Source: an uncultured Bacteroidales bacterium
GTDB lineage: Bacteria > Bacteroidota > Bacteroidia > Bacteroidales > UBA3824
Assembly: GCA_937877455.1 (NCBI GenBank)
Contig: CALFIU010000177.1
Location: 1 to 64,000 of the forward strand
Reading direction: 5' to 3'
DNA length: 64,000 bases
Numbering within the stretch: position 1 is the stretch's first letter; every line of letters starts with the position of its first letter. Shown here piece by piece: positions 52,166-62,241 of this stretch. Below the pieces are notes generated by a model. It made no database searches. It saw only the letters and a program-made list of their open reading frames with translations, and had not been told where the DNA came from. Position numbers and translations under genes: made by a program.

Positions 52166-55100
52166 TTAATCCACTTTAATTCTACCACCGTTACTATGAC
52201 ATGTAAATTCGGGAGCATACATACATTGCATCGAAGCCATACCTGTTGAAAAATCTCCTGAATGTACTGCAATTATGTCATATTCAAATACATATGTTCC
52301 TTTGTTTAAATATTCAACAAAGAAATTTTCTGATGCATCTTTTGTTGATTGATAATACCATAATCCGTCTTGATAGTGATACCTTGAAATAACGTTCAAA
52401 GGTTCAAAACCTGCTGGTCTTAAATCTTTTATGTGTACATATTCCATTTGACGGTCTGATTTTATTTCAAACCTAATAGTAACAACATCTCCATGATGAA
52501 TTTTTGTTTTTGGAGTTACTTTTGTAAGTTCGTTGTTACCTTGTTTATTTTGTGATTTCAAATAGAATTCTTTTTTGATTGAAACACCGTTTGAAGCCTC
52601 GTTAATGTTTTCTAATTTTTCAAAATATTGACAATAAGCTGCTCCGTATGCAATATTATCGTTGGAATTTTTTACGGAAATGTCAGCCATTTTTTTGTTA
52701 ATCTGGTCTTTTGTCCAAGTCTTTTTTACGTAACCTGTACCAGCTTGAGCATTTGACATGTCAATTTTTTGTTCACCAACCTTTATTTCAATATTTTGGG
52801 CAGCATCTAAAGAAAGTTTATTTTTGCCAATTGAAAGTAAAGCGTTACATGCTTCAACTGTGGCTTTGGTGCTGTTCCAACTATTTGTCTGTTTGTTTTT
52901 TATTAGCCAAATTTTGAGTTCTTCAACAGTTTTTTTGTCATTTGAAACTTCGTTAAATGCCTCAATAATAGTTGCTTGAGTTTCTATTGGTGCATTATAC
53001 CAAAACAACGACTTGACATTTGATTTATAGTACATGCCCATTTCTTCACTTTCAATAGCATTTTCTCTCAACGAATTGATTATTTGCATTGCAACTTTGT
53101 CGCCATCTGAATAACGGTTTATAATAATAGCCGACAATGCTTGCATCTGTAAGTTTTGCATTTTTAAGCCATTTTTTTTCAATTGAGAAAGATAGTAGTC
53201 GAGAACACTTTTGGCTTCGCTGCTAATTTTTTCGTCAATAAAGAAACTGCGAGCATACAAATACTGTATATCGAGATAACTTGGTGTAAAAGTTTTTAAA
53301 TCTTGTTTGGTTTCTTTTAATTTTTGGTATCTAATAACACTTTCAGAATCAATATAGTTTAATGCTTTTGAAATAAGCGACCATATTTTTGAATCTGCTT
53401 TTACATCACAAATACCAAGTTTGTATAGTTTTCCAAAACCTGCAACTATATATTGTGTAACAAAAATATTTTCTTTCATTTGGCTAAACCACGGCCAACC
53501 TCCATTGGGTTTTTGACCGAGAGTTAGTTTGGTTAAAAACTTTTCGTGTTGAGTTTCAATAAATTGAGAATCAAAAAGTTTTGCAATTTTGTTATGCTGA
53601 GAGGTTTCGTTTTTACCATCGTTAACCCATGGTGTTTCTTGCAGAATAACTGATTTTAGTTCTTGATTTTTTTCAAGTGCAGAAACCAAAGCTTCTGGTT
53701 GGCTATTTTTCCAAGTGTTAAAAGTTTCTTTAATTTTTGGGTCGGAATTTACAATGTTTGCAGCCACCAAATTTGCATACAATTTAGTAAAAGTCTGTTC
53801 CATGCAATCGTGAGGATATTCTTGCATGGCAGGCAACGCCATAACAACATTCCAAATAGGATTTGAAGTAAATTCAAAAGTAAAACTATGATTTTCTGCG
53901 GTTTTAGAGTTGTTTTGTTTCCAACTTGTAAATTCAAAATCTTTTGATTGTTTTCCTCTAATGTTTATTGGCATTGATTCTGTAACCAAAATACGGTCGG
54001 TAAGCACTGGCACAATTTTTTGTTCACCATCGCTAAAACTTCCGCAAATAGCCGATACTTTGCAAACCACTGGCTGTGTGTATAATGGAACATTTAGTTC
54101 AAAATCAACGGCAACATTTCCGCCTGCTTTGACGCTGAAATTTTTGATATTTTGTTCAACTTTAAAATTATCCAAAGGTTCAAGTGTTTCGGCATCAAGA
54201 ATTTCTATTTTTATACGACCGTTTTCTAAATTTTCGTCGCTAAGGTTGGCTATTTTAACAGGAATTTTTATATTGTCGTTTTCGCGGAAAAATCTTGGAA
54301 GATTTACCGATACGCTAAATTTCTTGCATGTTGTTAAATGTTTTACAATGCTTTGAAATTTCATATCGGGTGTGTGTGCAAAGCCAAGCATTTTCCAACG
54401 TGTTAAACTTTCGGGCATAGTAAATTCTAAATAAAGTTCCCCATTTTTGTCGGTTGTTACTTGCGGAACAAAAAATGCTGTTTCGGCAAAATTTTCACGA
54501 ATTTTTATGTCCTTAGTATCAAAATCTTCAATAGAATTATTTTCCTGCTCAATAGATTTAGCCGCCATAGATTGACAATCCATTTCGTCTGCTAATCCGT
54601 CAGCATCCGCCGACTCTTTTGCTAAAAATGCAACAGTATTAACTCGAGCACTTTTACTTGGGCGCGCACTATAAAATACAGACTTACGACGATGAGAATA
54701 ATTAATGTATTCATGTCCAAACCAATTGAGTTTGATGTAATCAATATAATAATTAGAATGAACAAAATTATTTTGGGAGAAATTCTGTCCACGTTCAACG
54801 TTAAACCCAATACTTCTAAAATTTTGGTAATTAAAATTTTTGCTGTAAATATTTAAGTTGAAGATATTTGGTACAAAATAATCTAACGATTCGTCGTAAA
54901 GGGTTGCTAAAAATTCAGATGCTATAGGTAAATCTTTGTAATCGGTAATTTTAATTTTCCATGTTTCAGATTCACCCGGTTGCAATTTATCTCTAAATGT
55001 TAAAAAATTTATTTTTAAATCTTTATAATCAAGATTTACATCTATATTATTATTAGAAGCAATAAATTCGCCATCTTTAACAAAAAAGGCGTTGACAGTA

Positions 55101-58100
55101 AAACCGCCATACAAACTTTCGGTAATTTCTTTTGTAAAACAATAGTTATTTTTATTTAGTTTAATAGTCTTTTTTTCTAACAAATTTCCATCTTTGTAAA
55201 CATAAATAAACAATGTAACATTGTCAAACGAAGTTCCATAAACAATTTCGGCTGTATCGCCAAGTTTACAATTTTCTTTTAATGGTTCTACCCAAAAATA
55301 ACGATTGATATTTTCGGTTGTTTCATTTTTGTCAATTAGAGAAAATCTATATTCCGATGTCGAAATTTTTCCACTATTGTCTTTGGCAGACAATTCTACA
55401 CAATAGTTCCCTGATTTTTGGTCGTTTATAAATGAAAGATCAACATTTTTTTCTTCACCTTGATTAATTGCAAATTGCTTTATAAGTTGCTGTTTTTCAA
55501 GATATTGTATATTGTTATCCGTTTCAGAATAAACTTTTGTTCCAAAATCTACATCATATTTTTCTCGAGTATATATTGGATTTTTGCAAGTACCAAGTTT
55601 TTTGGGAAGGCGTGGTTTGTCGAACGATTTTAAAGAGTAAACCTTAATTTCAACATCGCAATCAATAGGATTATCATTAGCATTGGTACATGAAAAACCC
55701 CAATTATTTAAATTGTTGTTATTTTTAATAACAATTTCTTTTGATGATAAAGCATTTATAAACAGCGTTTTGTAACCAATACTAATATTTTGCGTTGCAC
55801 TACGAGTTTCCCCATTTATGTCGGTAACATAAGCCGTAATGTTGTAAGAAAAAGTAATGTTATCATCTTCTGGAATAGTTTTGTCGGGTTTGGCAACAAA
55901 CTCAACATTAAAAATTCCGTTATCATCAGTTACAACATTGGTATCTGCTACCACTTCTTCATTCAAATTCCAATACCAATATTTCCAACCTCGCCATCTT
56001 GGAACACGTTTTACTATGTAATGCACTTTTGCATTGCTAACTTTTACACCGCTATAATTTTGGGCTTCACCTGATAGTTTAACAACTTCGTTAATAGCAA
56101 ATTCTGATGTTGGACTTTTTAACGTAACTTCAAATGTTGGGCGTTTGTATTCCTCTACTTGTATTCTTTTATTGTTGGAATAACCATCAACGCAAATATA
56201 CATTTTGCCGTTTAATCTGTCTTGAGGAATCGAAAATTGCCCTGCCGCTGTACCAAATTCGTTGGTTGTAACTTCTAATGTGCTTATTTCTTGATAATTA
56301 ACATCTCTGAAATAAATTTTTAATTTTTCGTTAGGTATAACATTTGCAGTTTTTTTGTCGGATAAACAATAGTTTAAAATTTTAAAATAAATTGTTTGTC
56401 CAGGACGATAAATAGCACGGTCGGTAAAAATATTTATATCTCTGTGGTAATTCTCACTTATGTATATTGAATTATTATAATTTTTATCAGAAATATAACT
56501 TTCAGAATCTTTTGTAACTTTTATATAAAAATGCGAATATTCTTTATAATTAAATTCTACATCACCATTTTTATTTGTTATACCTTCACATTGTGAAGTT
56601 GTTATTTTTTTTAAGAGTTGAACGTTAGCACCCTCGATTGGTTCGCCAGTTTTAAAATCAACTACTTTTATTTTATATAAATTTTTGTTATTATCTATGT
56701 CTTCAACAACAGCAAAACGCGTTATTTGAATTTTTTTGCAATTAAGGTGCAGTCCGTTTGATGCGCTAAAATCTTTGTTATCGCTAACAAAAATTAAATA
56801 AAAACCATTTTTTAATCCGTCAACTTTAAGTTCTGAAGTTAAATTTCTATGGTCGCCATTGTCTATAAGAGATTGGGAAAATTCAATTACTGCGTTTTCT
56901 TTTAGTTTAGGAATATAGTCAAAATAATTAAAAAATTCATCTTCCGAAATTTTAACAATTTTAACGAAAGCTTCTTTTACATTTTTATACTCAAGGTTTA
57001 TCAAAAAAGGAGCTTCTGAAGGTTCTTCGTTGGCACATGTTATAGAAAGATGTTTTTGGTTAATTAGGTCCGATATACTTTTTAATCCTTGTGCTGCATT
57101 TTGTTTGGGATATTTTTCACAAGCTATTTTACAAATTTCGTCAGCCTTAACATAATAATCCTTATAAATTTCTGTTGTAGGATTTTGTGAATCATATTTC
57201 CTTGCTAAATCATTGTATTTAGATGCAATACCATGGTAAACCCAAGCAACTTCTGGGTTATCTGAATATTTATCTAACATTTTGTACAACTGCTGCAAAT
57301 AAAGTTTATCTTTGTCGTTGCCAACATAGATATCCAACAAAATTTTAAGACGATTCAAATCTGCGTCAATAAGAGCATTAGAATTTTTTTCGCTTAAATG
57401 TGCAGAAATAATACTTTGCAGTATAGTAATTATTTGATAATTAACACATTTTTCCTTGGGTTCTTTTAGTTTAAAATTAGCAAAAATTTCCGCGTCGTCA
57501 AGTAATTCGGGGTGCGATGCTGAAAAATCATCTGAAAATTTTTCTAAATAATTACAGTTACTAAGGTAATATGTATCTATAACTCTCCATGCTAAAAAAT
57601 CGTATAAAGTTGTGGTGTAATTATTGTCGTTATTAAATAACAAAATATCTTTAAAATCAGAAATAGGAGTTTGAATAAGTTTTGTGCGATTGACAATAGA
57701 TTTTAAAAAATATTCTTCTGCTTTTTTTGACAGTTGCTCATTACTCCACGTAGAAATATCTTGATTTTCTGAGTTTAATACTTCACTTCTATTTCTATTT
57801 CTATATTTGTTGACTTTGCAATATGTTAAATAAAATTCGCCAACTACAGAATTTAATACCGCACTTGCAGGAAAAGACATTGTTTCAATTTCTTTTTCCA
57901 TCTGTGTAAGTTCTTTATAAAACTCATTATTATCGGTAGTTTGGTTAATTAAATCGAGACTATAAATATAAGTTTTTATAAGTTGAACTTCATTTTTTTC
58001 TCTTCGAGCTTTTGAGCGAATATCGTTTACAATGTTCAATGCCGATTTGGGTTGATTTAAATCTTCGAATTTTTCAACCTCTTTCCACATTTTTTCATAA

Positions 58101-58240
58101 TCAGTTTTTATAAAAAACATAGTATCAGAATTATTGGTTATTGTTTTGTTTGCCATAATGTTTTTTCCAACAGCAACAAAAGCCGTTAAAAACACCAAGC
58201 AAAATAAAATTAATAGTGTTAAATTTTTTTTCTGTTTCAA
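52166..58240 (-). CDS. alpha-2-macroglobulin family protein with thioester motif
   Basis: A 2024-residue exported protein (signal peptide LTLLILFCLVFLTAFVAVG). The first ~430 residues are helical and TPR-like. A run of macroglobulin-type beta domains follows (NIFTDRAIYRPGQTIYFKIL is the MG2 hallmark, then FEVTLKSPTSEFAINEVVKLS). The A2M signature region PESLTRWKMLGFAHTP follows, and then the thioester domain, with EYPHDCMEQTFTKLYANL near residue 1478; the CxEQ motif should form the reactive thioester. The C-terminal part holds alpha-toroid-like helices and a receptor-type domain (VTIRFEIKSDRQMEYVHIKD). Bacterial members trap proteases in the periplasm or at the surface. The usual partner PbpC is absent here. 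Monocistronic. Confidence 0.9.
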   Translation of the reverse strand: MKQKKNLTLLILFCLVFLTAFVAVGKNIMANKTITNNSDTMFFIKTDYEKMWKEVEKFEDLNQPKSALNIVNDIRSKARREKNEVQLIKTYIYSLDLINQTTDNNEFYKELTQMEKEIETMSFPASAVLNSVVGEFYLTYCKVNKYRNRNRSEVLNSENQDISTWSNEQLSKKAEEYFLKSIVNRTKLIQTPISDFKDILLFNNDNNYTTTLYDFLAWRVIDTYYLSNCNYLEKFSDDFSASHPELLDDAEIFANFKLKEPKEKCVNYQIITILQSIISAHLSEKNSNALIDADLNRLKILLDIYVGNDKDKLYLQQLYKMLDKYSDNPEVAWVYHGIASKYNDLARKYDSQNPTTEIYKDYYVKADEICKIACEKYPKQNAAQGLKSISDLINQKHLSITCANEEPSEAPFLINLEYKNVKEAFVKIVKISEDEFFNYFDYIPKLKENAVIEFSQSLIDNGDHRNLTSELKVDGLKNGFYLIFVSDNKDFSASNGLHLNCKKIQITRFAVVEDIDNNKNLYKIKVVDFKTGEPIEGANVQLLKKITTSQCEGITNKNGDVEFNYKEYSHFYIKVTKDSESYISDKNYNNSIYISENYHRDINIFTDRAIYRPGQTIYFKILNYCLSDKKTANVIPNEKLKIYFRDVNYQEISTLEVTTNEFGTAAGQFSIPQDRLNGKMYICVDGYSNNKRIQVEEYKRPTFEVTLKSPTSEFAINEVVKLSGEAQNYSGVKVSNAKVHYIVKRVPRWRGWKYWYWNLNEEVVADTNVVTDDNGIFNVEFVAKPDKTIPEDDNITFSYNITAYVTDINGETRSATQNISIGYKTLFINALSSKEIVIKNNNNLNNWGFSCTNANDNPIDCDVEIKVYSLKSFDKPRLPKKLGTCKNPIYTREKYDVDFGTKVYSETDNNIQYLEKQQLIKQFAINQGEEKNVDLSFINDQKSGNYCVELSAKDNSGKISTSEYRFSLIDKNETTENINRYFWVEPLKENCKLGDTAEIVYGTSFDNVTLFIYVYKDGNLLEKKTIKLNKNNYCFTKEITESLYGGFTVNAFFVKDGEFIASNNNIDVNLDYKDLKINFLTFRDKLQPGESETWKIKITDYKDLPIASEFLATLYDESLDYFVPNIFNLNIYSKNFNYQNFRSIGFNVERGQNFSQNNFVHSNYYIDYIKLNWFGHEYINYSHRRKSVFYSARPSKSARVNTVAFLAKESADADGLADEMDCQSMAAKSIEQENNSIEDFDTKDIKIRENFAETAFFVPQVTTDKNGELYLEFTMPESLTRWKMLGFAHTPDMKFQSIVKHLTTCKKFSVSVNLPRFFRENDNIKIPVKIANLSDENLENGRIKIEILDAETLEPLDNFKVEQNIKNFSVKAGGNVAVDFELNVPLYTQPVVCKVSAICGSFSDGEQKIVPVLTDRILVTESMPINIRGKQSKDFEFTSWKQNNSKTAENHSFTFEFTSNPIWNVVMALPAMQEYPHDCMEQTFTKLYANLVAANIVNSDPKIKETFNTWKNSQPEALVSALEKNQELKSVILQETPWVNDGKNETSQHNKIAKLFDSQFIETQHEKFLTKLTLGQKPNGGWPWFSQMKENIFVTQYIVAGFGKLYKLGICDVKADSKIWSLISKALNYIDSESVIRYQKLKETKQDLKTFTPSYLDIQYLYARSFFIDEKISSEAKSVLDYYLSQLKKNGLKMQNLQMQALSAIIINRYSDGDKVAMQIINSLRENAIESEEMGMYYKSNVKSLFWYNAPIETQATIIEAFNEVSNDKKTVEELKIWLIKNKQTNSWNSTKATVEACNALLSIGKNKLSLDAAQNIEIKVGEQKIDMSNAQAGTGYVKKTWTKDQINKKMADISVKNSNDNIAYGAAYCQYFEKLENINEASNGVSIKKEFYLKSQNKQGNNELTKVTPKTKIHHGDVVTIRFEIKSDRQMEYVHIKDLRPAGFEPLNVISRYHYQDGLWYYQSTKDASENFFVEYLNKGTYVFEYDIIAVHSGDFSTGMASMQCMYAPEFTCHSNGGRIKVD

Positions 58241-58266
58241 TTTTACGTTTTTTTTATTTTAAAAAG

Positions 58267-58274
58267 CAAATTTA
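58267..58274 (-). promoter_or_regulatory. promoter -7 box of the macroglobulin gene
   Basis: On the minus strand the sequence reads TAAATTTG, a perfect TAnnTTTG match, 26 nt before the ATG. I see no -33 TTTG at the standard distance. Confidence 0.5.
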
Positions 58275-58363
58275 TAGTTTGCAAAATAAGAACTATTATT
58301 TTTTTTACAAAAAAAATTGTTCTTTGTTTTTATCAACACAAGTTGTTAAATTTTAACAAATTC

Positions 58364-59125
58364 TTATTTGCGATATTTTTCAACCAAATGATTAACCACC
58401 AAACCAGCAAGCGTAAAACCAAAAATTGCAGTAATGTGCGCAAAAGTGCCGTTGGCTTGAGCTTTAAATTTGCTCCAACTTTCTTTATTTACATCATCTT
58501 CCAATGGCTCAACAATTTGATTTTCAAGCAATTCATCGCTATATACACATGTAAATTTTTTTACGGGAAAGGTTTTTAACCGTTTGAATTTTTGTCTTAA
58601 TGCGCGTGCAAGCGGACAGCCTTTTACATTCCAAAATTCTGCTGTTTTTATTTTTTGTGGGTCGGATTTTAAAGCAGCACCCATACTTGAAACAAAAAAA
58701 GCATTTGTTTTACAAGCATTTTCGATAAGTAATGCTTTATCTTTTAACGAATCTATTGCGTCAATTATACAATCAAATTCGTTTAAACAAAAACTTTCTG
58801 CCGTTTCTTGATTATAAACTTGTTGTTTTGTTGTAACAATTGCATTAGGATTTATTTCCAAAAAACGTTCTTTAAGAACTTCAATTTTTGGTTTTCCTAT
58901 GTTTTTTGTTGTTGCGGGCAGTTGACGATTTATGTTGGTAGCACAAACAATATCGTTATCCACAAGTGTAATGTTGCCAATTCCTGTGCGAACAAGGCTT
59001 TCTGCACACCACGAACCCACACCGCCAAGTCCAAAAATAATTATTCGAGTATTTTTAAGTTGATTTATAGTTTCTTCTCCAGTGAGTAGGGCAACACGAT
59101 TGAAAATAGATTTTTCGAGGTTCAT
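58364..59125 (-). CDS. tcdA: tRNA threonylcarbamoyladenosine dehydratase TcdA
   Basis: A 253-residue E1-like enzyme of the ThiF/MoeB/HesA family. It converts t6A37 of tRNAs to its cyclic form in an ATP-dependent step. Features: the nucleotide loop IFGLGGVGSWCAESLVRTG, the VDNDIVCATNINRQLPA arginine/aspartate strand, DCIIDAIDSLKDKALLI, and SSMGAALKSDPQKIKTA, which is characteristic of TcdA. A C-terminal hydrophobic helix (AIFGFTLAGLVVNHLV) is also typical. It follows the small exported gene by 14 nt and is likely co-transcribed. Confidence 0.92.
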   Translation of the reverse strand: MNLEKSIFNRVALLTGEETINQLKNTRIIIFGLGGVGSWCAESLVRTGIGNITLVDNDIVCATNINRQLPATTKNIGKPKIEVLKERFLEINPNAIVTTKQQVYNQETAESFCLNEFDCIIDAIDSLKDKALLIENACKTNAFFVSSMGAALKSDPQKIKTAEFWNVKGCPLARALRQKFKRLKTFPVKKFTCVYSDELLENQIVEPLEDDVNKESWSKFKAQANGTFAHITAIFGFTLAGLVVNHLVEKYRK

Positions 59126-59139
59126 ATTGTTTTACGTTT

Positions 59140-59742
59140 TTAGTGAAAACTTGGACATGTGTTGCATTTATTGCTTTTGCGACTTATCCAATATTTTACG
59201 CCTATGGCAAAAGATGCAACTTCTGGACTTAAATGGTTGATAGCAAACGATAAGTCGCACTTTTTTGTTATCCAATAGTTGTATTCTAATTCTCCACTCA
59301 GCCAACAAATTTTATATTGAGCCGCTCTTGATTCATAAATTTTTTCGTCAATATATCCATCAATCTCTTGCCACGACTGACGATAAAAAACTTGCGGACC
59401 AATTCCTATGTTTAACGAATGTTTATAAACTTTAAACAATCTAAAACGTAGCATTATTTGAGTGCTTCCTGCAATTTTTTCCATGCTGTCAAAACGAACA
59501 TTTTGTACAAATTTTAAACTTGTAATTGGCGAGGCATAAATCTCCGCACCAAATCTTAATCCTGGTTCCAAAACTATTTTGCCGTTAGATCCTACTTTAA
59601 GTTTATAAATTTCGGCATTATCACAATCGCCAAAATCAACACCCAAACCAGTAAGTCCAACGCTAAAGTTAGATTGAGAAAAAGTTGATTTACAACATAT
59701 TGCTAAAAATATAGAAAGAATAATAATTTTTAATTTCAACAT
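59140..59742 (-). CDS. small exported protein, outer-membrane beta-barrel-like
   Basis: 200 residues with a signal peptide (LKIIILSIFLAICCKSTFSQ). The mature part shows short alternating strands with glycine and aromatic residues (FSVGLTGLGVDFGD, LEPGLRFGAEIYAS, LNIGIGPQVFYRQSW, GELEYNYWITKKCDLSFAINHLS split by turns, FAIGVKYWIS), as in 8-strand outer-membrane proteins of the OmpX/OmpW type. A C-terminal KSNKCNTCPSF holds two Cys. No family is named. It is upstream of tcdA by 14 nt, with no obvious functional link. Confidence 0.5.
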   Translation of the reverse strand: MLKLKIIILSIFLAICCKSTFSQSNFSVGLTGLGVDFGDCDNAEIYKLKVGSNGKIVLEPGLRFGAEIYASPITSLKFVQNVRFDSMEKIAGSTQIMLRFRLFKVYKHSLNIGIGPQVFYRQSWQEIDGYIDEKIYESRAAQYKICWLSGELEYNYWITKKCDLSFAINHLSPEVASFAIGVKYWISRKSNKCNTCPSFH

Positions 59743-59834
59743 TTTTTTGTGATTTATCGTTCAACATTAAAACGGAAATTTTATGGTTTCTGTTATGCTA
59801 AAACAAAAAAACTTTATTTTTTATAGTTTTTTTG

Positions 59835-59842
59835 CAAAAATA
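59835..59842 (-). promoter_or_regulatory. possible promoter -7 box of the exported protein/tcdA pair
   Basis: On the minus strand the sequence reads TATTTTTG, a TAnnTTTG match, but it is 93 nt before the ATG; a closer promoter cannot be excluded. Confidence 0.35.
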
Positions 59843-59912
59843 TAAAAAAACTGCGGTGAAATTATTGCTAAAAACAAAAAAATTGTTTTCTTTGTAAAAA
59901 AATAATCAAAAA

Positions 59913-60686
59913 ATGGCAGAAAAACCACTGATTTTAATATCTAACGACGATAGTATCTATGCCAAAGGCATCAAGGAACTTGTTAAGGCAGTAAAACCAC
60001 TTGGCAACATTGTTGTAGTAGCTCCTGCACAGCCACAAAGTGGTAAATCTCATGCAGTTACACTCGATATGCCATTGACATATCGACAAACGAAACTTGA
60101 CGAAGATATTTTGTCGTACAAAGTAAGCGGCACTCCAGCCGATTGTATAAAAATTGCCCTTTTTAAAATTCTTGATCGTATGCCAAACATTATTCTTTCT
60201 GGCATAAATCATGGATCGAATAGCAGCGTAAATATTTTATATTCAGGCACAATGGGTGCAGCAATGGAAGGCGCGCTTCACGGTATTCCTTCTATTGGAT
60301 TTTCGCTGCTCAACTTTGCCGCCGATGCAGATTTTTCTACAGCAAGAATTTTTGTTGAAAAAATAACAAGAACTGTTTTGGCGTATAAAGGCAAAAATAA
60401 TATTTGTTTAAATGTTAATATTCCTTACGACCAACCCGAAAATATCAAAGGAATAAAAGTTTGCCGACAAAGCGAAGGTGAATGGCGTGAATTTTTTTCA
60501 GAGCGTTTTCATCCCGGCAACAAACGCCCATATTATTGGCTTACAGGTAATTATAAAAACAACGAACCAGAATCATCTGATACAGATGAGTTTGCTCTTG
60601 CCCAAGGTTATGTTTCGGTTCAACCAATTACAATAGATTGCACCGACTATAAAATGCTATCGGATTTAAAAAAATGGGATTTTTAA
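59913..60686 (+). CDS. surE: 5'/3'-nucleotidase SurE
   Basis: A 257-residue nucleotide phosphatase, active on nucleoside 5' and 3' monophosphates. The metal-site start ILISNDDSIYAKGIKELV, VVAPAQPQSGKSHAVTLD, SGTPADCIKIAL and LSGINHGSNSSVNILYSGTMGAAMEG are all intact. It is monocistronic and followed by a strong convergent terminator. Confidence 0.93.
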   Translation: MAEKPLILISNDDSIYAKGIKELVKAVKPLGNIVVVAPAQPQSGKSHAVTLDMPLTYRQTKLDEDILSYKVSGTPADCIKIALFKILDRMPNIILSGINHGSNSSVNILYSGTMGAAMEGALHGIPSIGFSLLNFAADADFSTARIFVEKITRTVLAYKGKNNICLNVNIPYDQPENIKGIKVCRQSEGEWREFFSERFHPGNKRPYYWLTGNYKNNEPESSDTDEFALAQGYVSVQPITIDCTDYKMLSDLKKWDF

Positions 60687-60689
60687 TAA

Positions 60690-60735
60690 AATAATGCGTT
60701 CAAAAAATTAAAATTTTCAATTTGAACGCATTATT
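60690..60735. terminator. bidirectional terminator
   Basis: AATAATGCGTTCAAA (60690-60704) and TTTGAACGCATTATT (60721-60735) form a 15-bp perfect stem. It ends surE and the convergent aldo/keto reductase operon. Confidence 0.9.
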
Positions 60736-60752
60736 TAACACTTAGTATGTAA

Positions 60753-62198
60753 TTATTTTTGTGATAATTTATCTTGTTTTAGTTCTTCGACGTAACTATC
60801 AATATAAGCCAAACGTTCGGGAATATTAATATTTTGTGGGCAATGAGGTTTACATTGTTCACAACCAATACAATGCGCTGCTTGTCTTAATTTTGGAACA
60901 CTCCTATCATAACCTACCAAAAATACACGTCGAGCCTTACTATAATTTTCGTCTTGTGTGCTTAGAGGAACGTTGCCTTCATTTATGCACTTATTATAAT
61001 GCGTAAAAATGGCTGGAATATTTATTCCATAAGGACATGGCATACAATATTGGCAACGTGTACATGGTACGAGAGGAAATTTTACAAATTGTTGTGCTGT
61101 GTTTTCCAACAAATTTAATTCTTCGTCGGAACACGGTTTTAAAGGGCTATAAGATAATAAATTATCTTGCAAATGCTCCATATACGTCATACCACTAAGA
61201 ACGGTTAAAACCATTGGATATGTGCCGCAAAATCTAAAAGACCACGATGCAATGCTGTTTTCGGGTTCTCGTTGTTTAAGACGCTCAGACAAAAAATTGG
61301 GCAAACTTGCAAGCCTTCCGCCTAAAATTGGTTCCATTATTACAGACGGAATGTTTAATTTTGTAAGTTCATTGTAGAGATATTCGGCATTGGTATTGCG
61401 GTCGTTAATTACCTTGGCATGTTTCCAATCTACATAATTCATCTGAATTTGAACAAAATCCCAATGATATTTGTCGTTTAAAGAAAGTAAATAGTCGAAA
61501 ACTTCAATATCTCCGTGATAAGAAAATCCAAGATTTCTTATTCTACCCGCCTTTCGTTCAGCATCAAGAAAATCAAGAATCCCATTATCTTCGTAACGAC
61601 GTTTGTATGCTTCCATACCAGAAAGCCAATTGCCATCAAGGTCTTGTGCTCCCATTCCAATGCCATGTAGCAACATATAATCGATGTAGTCTGTTTGAAG
61701 TTCTTTAAGAGAATTTTTATACATTTTTATTGACTCTTCCCTACTCCATGTTGCTGCTCCAAAGTTTGAAAGTTTTGTTGCAATATAATATTTATCACGA
61801 GGATGACGCGACAAGGCAATGCCCATACTATGTTCGCTACGACCTTTGCAATATGCTGGCGATGTGTCAAAATAATTTATTCCATGCTCCAAGGCATAGT
61901 CGGTGAGTTCGTTTACTTGTTCTTGATCTATTTCATCGTTGCTTTCACGTGCGCTTTGATTACTTTTGGTTGGCAATCGCATAAAACCATATCCAAGCAG
62001 AGAAACTTTATCACCAGTGCTTGGAGTTGTGCGATATGTCATTTTGTCGGTTGGAATTTCACGTTTTGCACTACCACCACGGTTAGTAATTTTTGTTTCG
62101 TTGTTGCCACAACCTGTTGCAGCCATTGCTACAGCAGCAGTTCCAGCGGCAGCCATTGATAAAAATTCGCGACGATTTATATTTTTGTTATTATCCAT
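60753..62198 (-). CDS. exported aldo/keto reductase with C-terminal 4Fe-4S domain
   Basis: 481 residues. A Tat-type signal (NINRREFLSMAAAGTAAVAMAATGC, read in two parts) also ends in a possible lipobox Cys. The aldo/keto reductase barrel (about 50-350) has the tetrad residues in NYFDTSPAYCKGRSEHS (Asp, Tyr), YIATKLSNF (Lys) and YMLLHGIGM (His). The C-terminal ~120 residues hold two ferredoxin-type Cys clusters (PCTRCQYCMPCPYG and HCIGCEQCKPHCPQ). It follows the polyferredoxin gene by 43 nt on the same strand, and that protein is its probable electron partner. The substrate is unknown. The fusion is common in anaerobic bacteria. Confidence 0.88.
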   Translation of the reverse strand: MDNNKNINRREFLSMAAAGTAAVAMAATGCGNNETKITNRGGSAKREIPTDKMTYRTTPSTGDKVSLLGYGFMRLPTKSNQSARESNDEIDQEQVNELTDYALEHGINYFDTSPAYCKGRSEHSMGIALSRHPRDKYYIATKLSNFGAATWSREESIKMYKNSLKELQTDYIDYMLLHGIGMGAQDLDGNWLSGMEAYKRRYEDNGILDFLDAERKAGRIRNLGFSYHGDIEVFDYLLSLNDKYHWDFVQIQMNYVDWKHAKVINDRNTNAEYLYNELTKLNIPSVIMEPILGGRLASLPNFLSERLKQREPENSIASWSFRFCGTYPMVLTVLSGMTYMEHLQDNLLSYSPLKPCSDEELNLLENTAQQFVKFPLVPCTRCQYCMPCPYGINIPAIFTHYNKCINEGNVPLSTQDENYSKARRVFLVGYDRSVPKLRQAAHCIGCEQCKPHCPQNINIPERLAYIDSYVEELKQDKLSQK

Positions 62199-62241
62199 TG
62201 GTCTAAAATATTAAATTTTAATTGTTAAAGGTTATTTTTGA

